NCBI RefSeq assembly: GCF_035978755.1
Contig: NZ_CP108415.1
Location: 1-64,000 of the forward strand
Length of the DNA: 64,000 nt
DNA from: Streptomyces sp. NBC_01298
GTDB taxonomy: Bacteria; Actinomycetota; Actinomycetes; Streptomycetales; Streptomycetaceae
Reading direction: 5' to 3'
The notes beneath the pieces are model-generated. The model was not told the origin of the DNA. It made no database searches and saw only the letters and a list, made by a program, of their open reading frames with translations. Below are positions 60,572-64,000 of the stretch, piece by piece (position 1 is the first letter of the stretch; each line of letters starts with the position of its first letter). The position numbers were made by a program, and so were the translations under genes.

Positions 60572-61219
60572 ATGGACACCACGTTCAGCAAGCCGCTCGA
60601 CGCCGGCCGTACCGCATACGTCACTCCCCTAATCACCGTCTTCGGGGCGGTCAGCTACGAGGCCGTCGACGGTGACGGCCAGCGGATCGCCAGTGGCTGG
60701 CTGGAGGACGCCGCTCAGCGCGGCGTTGCGGAAGAAGACATGCCCGCCGGGTGCACACATCTCATTCCCGCGTTCCCGAAGCCGCTGTGGTTCACGCCCG
60801 AGGAGGCCGCGCGGCTGACCGCCCTGGGAGAGACGGCCAAGGCCGCCTTCGACGCCTCGGCCGAAGGGCAACAGCTCGACGAATGGCGTCGGGACCAAGC
60901 GGAGCGGACAAGGGAGCACGCCGCCCGCACGGCCGTCCTGCACTCCCCGCAGGGCAAGACCCTGATGGCGCGGCGCGCCCGGCTCGTGAGCGCGGCGGCC
61001 GCCGCGCTCGACACTGACTCGGAGCAGCGGGCTCGCGCCCACGACGACGAGGGCGGCGACCCGGGGGCCTACTACCGCGAGCAGCAGCCCGGGAACGAGG
61101 CGGCCTACGAACAGGCTTGTGACGCGCTCGCTGCGTTCGACGCCGATCACCCGCAGATCATCGCGGCCCTGAAAGAGCAGGAGGCCGCCGACGTACGCCG
61201 CCGTCTGGAGTTCGACTGA
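60572..61219 (+). CDS. Hypothetical protein, 215 aa
   Basis: The ATG at 60572 follows GGAGACCCCC. The N-terminus is MDTTFSKPLDAGRTAYVTPL and the middle HLIPAFPKPLWFTPEEAARL. The second half is a Gln/Glu/Ala-rich coiled coil (DEWRRDQAERTREHAART), ending at RRRLEFD. It has no signal or membrane helix. Cytoplasmic; not recognised. It converges with the 115-aa gene. Confidence 0.65.
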   Translation: MDTTFSKPLDAGRTAYVTPLITVFGAVSYEAVDGDGQRIASGWLEDAAQRGVAEEDMPAGCTHLIPAFPKPLWFTPEEAARLTALGETAKAAFDASAEGQQLDEWRRDQAERTREHAARTAVLHSPQGKTLMARRARLVSAAAAALDTDSEQRARAHDDEGGDPGAYYREQQPGNEAAYEQACDALAAFDADHPQIIAALKEQEAADVRRRLEFD

Positions 61220-61282
61220 CCTCGTGCGTCCCCCCGCCAGCGGTAGGGATTCACATCGAGATTGGTCGCCTCCTTCTCCAGG

Positions 61283-61630
61283 TCAGGAACGGTGGCGGAG
61301 GCGGTCCAGATCGGCGTCGAGAACGGCGAGGTCGGGGTGATCCCGTAGCTGCTGCTCGCGCGCCCAGTGGCCGAGGTCGGCCTTGTGAGCACTGCCCACG
61401 TCGTCGATGGTGGTACCGGTAAGCATCGCGAGGGTGTCCAGGTCGGCGCTGTCGAGCCCGATGTAGCGGTTGGCAGGGGCGTAGCTGGCTGCGATGTCCG
61501 CCGCGCACGCGGTGCCGGCCGCGGTGAGGTGCTCGCGGAGCCACCTCCGAAACGGGGTTTCCTGGTGCCGCCAGTCGGGGTCGTAGTTGTCGTACTCGGG
61601 GTCGTTGTAGCCGGGGCCGATGGCGGGCAT
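61283..61630 (-). CDS. Hypothetical protein, 115 aa
   Basis: The ATG at 61630 starts MPAIGPGYNDPEYDNYDPDWR, which is Tyr/Asp-rich, then a helical region with WLREHLTAAGTACAADIA and LDSADLDTLAMLTGTTIDDVG. It has no membrane segment. Upstream in-frame codons to 61738 are rejected. GGAGAG lies near the start. Not recognised. Confidence 0.55.
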   Translation of the reverse strand: MPAIGPGYNDPEYDNYDPDWRHQETPFRRWLREHLTAAGTACAADIAASYAPANRYIGLDSADLDTLAMLTGTTIDDVGSAHKADLGHWAREQQLRDHPDLAVLDADLDRLRHRS

Positions 61631-61834
61631 GGCCAGTCCTCTCCAGGGGTCAGTGGTACAGGGGCTTCGTGGTGGCGCCGGTCCGGGCAGACCGGCATCC
61701 CGGACAAGCGGGCGGGATGCCGGTGTGCGCAACTCCACCTCTTGTTGCGTGTAGTTGGCCTCCTTCCCGTTCTCCTACGCCTGGCCTTCTGCTCGCCTAC
61801 ACTCGCTACCCGGTCCGTCGTGAAAGGGAGTGCC

Positions 61835-61999
61835 GTGCATCAGTACGACCCGGCGCGCTGGGCATCCGGCGACACTCCGATCTACGCGTCCCTCATCCGG
61901 GAGCGAGGGGACGTGCCCGCGGAGGCCAAGCGGGTCGCGGCGCAGCTGCTCGCCGAGACCGGCCGGGCCATTGACTTCCGGTCGGTGCGCACCCTCTGA
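61835..61999 (+). CDS. Small protein, 54 aa
   Basis: The GTG at 61835 has AAAGGGAG five bases upstream, an excellent binding site. The product is MHQYDPARWASGDTPIYASLIRE-like at the start and helical afterwards, ending FRSVRTL. It is followed within 8 bp by a strong hairpin. Function unknown, but the site and terminator support it as a real gene. Confidence 0.65.
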   Translation: MHQYDPARWASGDTPIYASLIRERGDVPAEAKRVAAQLLAETGRAIDFRSVRTL

Positions 62000-62006
62000 G
62001 CAGAAG

Positions 62007-62033
62007 GGACCGGCCGCCCGGAGCGGCCGGTCC
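62007..62033. terminator. Bidirectional terminator hairpin
   Basis: GGACCGGCCGC (62007-62017) and GCGGCCGGTCC (62023-62033) form an 11-bp stem with a 5-base loop between the convergent 54-aa gene and the PP2C gene ending at 62042. Confidence 0.75.
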
Positions 62034-62041
62034 GGACGGCG

Positions 62042-62761
62042 TCAGGCGGTGCGGTGGCGCATCGCGATCACGGTGCAGTCGTCTCGGTAGCCGTCGGCGT
62101 CCTGTGCGGCGGCCGCGACCAGGGCGCTGGCCAGGGCCTGCGGATCGGCGGCGTGCGTACGGCACAGCTCCGTCATCTCCGCCGCGTCCACGTGGTCGGG
62201 GATGCCGTCCGAGACGAGCAGGACCAGGTGGTCTTCCGGGATCTCCGCGACGCTGCAGGTTCCCCAGCCGGCCTGTGCGAGGCCCAGCCGGGAGCAGTCG
62301 TCGTAGACCGCGGTGAGGTCGGGGGCGAAGCCGCGCCGGGTCCTCAGGTAGTTGGCCATGGTCATGTCGGTGGTCACCAGGGTGACCGTGCCGTCGTTGA
62401 CGGAGTAGACGCGCGCGTCGCCGATCCAGTACACGGCGGTGGTCCGGTCCGGCTCCATGCTCACGTACACGGCGCTGGTGTGCGGCACCGTGTCGTGGGC
62501 CTGCGCCATCATCCCAGCGGTGGTCAGCCCGGCCAGGCCGCCTTGGACCATGCCCATCTGCGTGATGACCGCGGGCACGGTCGCGGCGTAGCGCACGGCC
62601 TCCTTGCCGTGGCCTGCGCTGTCGACGACGGCGGCCGTCACACGATCGCCTCGCCGCTGGTAGTCCGCACCGTCCGCATACGGCGGCTCGGTGCCCGGCC
62701 GCCGCGCCACTCCCACAAGCACGGCCCCGGTGGGCGCCGTCGGGTTGGTCGTCTTCGTCAC
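62042..62761 (-). CDS. PP2C-like protein phosphatase, 239 aa
   Basis: GTG 62761 is chosen; upstream codons are not protein-like. PPM motifs are present: AAVVDSAGHGKEA (about residues 43-55, metal-binding Asp), YWIGDARVYSV, LLVSDGIPDHV (about 189-199) and YRDDCTVIAMR (the terminal Asp). It should be a Mg/Mn-dependent Ser/Thr phosphatase. No kinase is linked. It is the only gene of its unit. Confidence 0.88.
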   Translation of the reverse strand: MTKTTNPTAPTGAVLVGVARRPGTEPPYADGADYQRRGDRVTAAVVDSAGHGKEAVRYAATVPAVITQMGMVQGGLAGLTTAGMMAQAHDTVPHTSAVYVSMEPDRTTAVYWIGDARVYSVNDGTVTLVTTDMTMANYLRTRRGFAPDLTAVYDDCSRLGLAQAGWGTCSVAEIPEDHLVLLVSDGIPDHVDAAEMTELCRTHAADPQALASALVAAAAQDADGYRDDCTVIAMRHRTA

Positions 62762-62886
62762 CGCTGTGTCTCCTTCGCCTCCACGGGGCCCGGAGTGGCC
62801 CCGCTGTGAGTACGGGTGGGAGCACTGGAGAGGCAAAGAACGTGCTACTTCACGAAACTGGGGCTGGTGGGACGTGTGAGGCGGCG

Positions 62887-63174
62887 CTACTCACCCTCTT
62901 CCTCCCGGTGGATGAAGACGTAGCGGCCCGTGGGCCGGTCAAGGACCAGGACGAGCGGTTCGGAGGCCGACGGCGCCTCTTCCAGATCCGTGACGACCCA
63001 GTCGGAGTCTTCGGCTCCCGCCGGGTCGTTGGGGCGCGGTCCCAGGCTGTGCGGAATCGACGCGGCCACGAGCGTGTCATCCGGGAGGCCGGCCAACGCC
63101 GCCCGCAGCTGCCCGACCGTCCATGCCGCGACCCTGTGGTGGTAGCCCTCCGAGTCGATGCGACGCGTGCTCAT
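62887..63174 (-). CDS. DUF6225-like protein, 95 aa
   Basis: The ATG at 63174 begins MSTRRIDSEGYHHRVAAWTV, then GQLRAALAGLPDDT, the core shared with the 87-aa protein at 29341. It ends RPTGRYVFIHREEEGE. It lies upstream of the phosphatase on the same strand, 125 bp away. Function unknown. Confidence 0.65.
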   Translation of the reverse strand: MSTRRIDSEGYHHRVAAWTVGQLRAALAGLPDDTLVAASIPHSLGPRPNDPAGAEDSDWVVTDLEEAPSASEPLVLVLDRPTGRYVFIHREEEGE

Positions 63175-63267
63175 CTGCCCCTCTTCCTCTTCCCCATCGC
63201 GCCGAAGCGCCTGTGCCACTGACCCCAACGAACCGCTCCTGAAATGGACGCCGCAAGCAGGAACCGG

Positions 63268-63978
63268 TCAGCTCGCCGCGCCAGGACGGGCCGTCGGGTG
63301 CGGGGGCCGGATGAGGACACGCGGGTTGAGAGGCCCGGGGGTGAAGCCTCGGCGGAGGTAGGCGCGGTGGGTGGCCGGGCTGCTGGCCACGACGACCAGC
63401 CCTGCCTGGTGGGCGTCGGCCAGGTGCAGCGCCTGGTGGACGAGGCGGCCGGCTGAGACGGGGTCGTTGTCGTGGCCGGCGAGGTTCCCGGCTTCCCACC
63501 AGGTGCCTTCGGTGTGTGCTCGCAGGTGCCGGCGGGTGGCGGTGAGGGAGGTGAGCGCGCGGGTGTGCTGGAGCAGGTTGCCGGTCTCCACGAGCAGGGA
63601 GAGCGTGATGCCGAAGCCGAGCACGGCGATGGTGAGCGGCCAGGTGTGGCTCTTCAGGGCCCAGGCGGCGGCCTCCAGGGGAAGCCAGATCCACGCGAGG
63701 TGGGCCGCGAGGCCTGCGGTGAGGACGGCCGTGCAGGCGGCCCGGCGGGTCCAGGGGACGCGGGGGCCGGTAACCGAGACGGTGGCGGTGCCGTGGGCGA
63801 GGAGGCGTCCGGCGGCGTGCTGGGTGGCGAGGGTGAGTAGCCACAGCCAGCAGGCGGCGGGCCGGGTCAGCGGGTGCAGGGGCGGGGGTCCGAGGCGGCG
63901 CTGGAGGAGGGCGGCGAGGCGGGGCAGGTCGCGCCAGCGTGGCCTCAGATGGCCGGGCAGGTGCAGCTGGAGGGTCAT
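63268..63978 (-). CDS. Membrane protein with C-terminal GNAT-like domain, 236 aa
   Basis: Two or three hydrophobic stretches (WLWLLTLATQHAAG, LTAGLAAHLAWIWLPLE, ITLSLLVETGNLL) anchor the first 130 residues. The C-terminus SAGRLVHQALHLADAHQAGL-VVVASSP-AYLRRGFTPG resembles the acetyl-CoA-binding half of a GNAT domain, with the terminal GFxPG motif. The pairing of membrane helices with a GNAT half-domain is unusual. It starts at an ATG near the window edge; 22 bp upstream remain in the window. Confidence 0.6.
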   Translation of the reverse strand: MTLQLHLPGHLRPRWRDLPRLAALLQRRLGPPPLHPLTRPAACWLWLLTLATQHAAGRLLAHGTATVSVTGPRVPWTRRAACTAVLTAGLAAHLAWIWLPLEAAAWALKSHTWPLTIAVLGFGITLSLLVETGNLLQHTRALTSLTATRRHLRAHTEGTWWEAGNLAGHDNDPVSAGRLVHQALHLADAHQAGLVVVASSPATHRAYLRRGFTPGPLNPRVLIRPPHPTARPGAAS

Positions 63979-64000
63979 CGGTGGTCCGTTTCAGCGGGTC

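Overview
The window is high-GC actinobacterial DNA, almost certainly Streptomyces. Third codon positions are G/C-rich, GTG and TTG starts and leaderless promoters are frequent, and there is a WhiB-type protein, an LAxTG surface protein and many twin-arginine-poor lipoproteins. The gene content is accessory rather than chromosomal core: a Prim-Pol primase beside a P4-type primase/helicase with iteron-like repeats, a ParA-like protein, a histone-H1-like protein, a CoiA-like nuclease and many unrecognised plasmid-type genes. A large (probably linear) plasmid or a chromosome arm fits best. No core housekeeping gene, tRNA, rRNA or CRISPR array was seen.

The first 15 kb is dominated by a very large inverted repeat. 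Positions 190-7584 and 7623-15017 (7395 bp each) are reverse complements around a 38-bp loop, so ten gene models occur twice in mirror image and an eleventh is intact only on the right. The loop continues the reading frame of the right arm, and the right arm also holds the intact outer gene. The right arm plus everything to 64000 is therefore probably the original order, and the left arm a fold-back copy joined at 189/190 to unrelated sequence. A missed-adapter or assembly artefact is a serious alternative. The arms carry a 136-aa DNA-binding protein and a GntR regulator behind two perfect 17-bp palindromes, several small unknown genes, and a family of TTGC-N7-GCAA palindromes.

From 15.4 to 21.5 kb there is a radical SAM enzyme, a PIMT-like methyltransferase, a SNF2-family helicase and a SWIM zinc-finger protein, all on the plus strand. 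From 21.7 to 35.4 kb come a LuxR-type regulator, several lipoproteins (one a beta-propeller), a GNAT-like protein and unknown proteins. From 36 to 40 kb is the probable replication module: a small regulator, Prim-Pol, P4-type primase/helicase, and a region of CAGGGGCT repeats with an inverted pair around an AT-richer spacer. From 40 to 46.8 kb lie WhiB-like, CoiA-like nuclease, ParA-like and H1-like genes and a large unknown protein.

From 46.8 to 53.8 kb is a cell-surface and export block on the minus strand: two related MFS transporters, an LAxTG-anchored SpaA-type protein, two secreted SH3-like proteins, a metalloprotease-like protein, and a 27-residue cysteine-containing peptide gene with its own ribosome binding site and terminator. 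From 54 to 64 kb come a PLP decarboxylase coupled to a NUDIX hydrolase, unknown proteins, a free-standing RapZ C-terminal domain, a PP2C-like phosphatase and a membrane-GNAT fusion. Short CCCG-N5-CGGG palindromes, often paired about 32 bp apart, recur in intergenic regions across the window and may mark a shared regulon.
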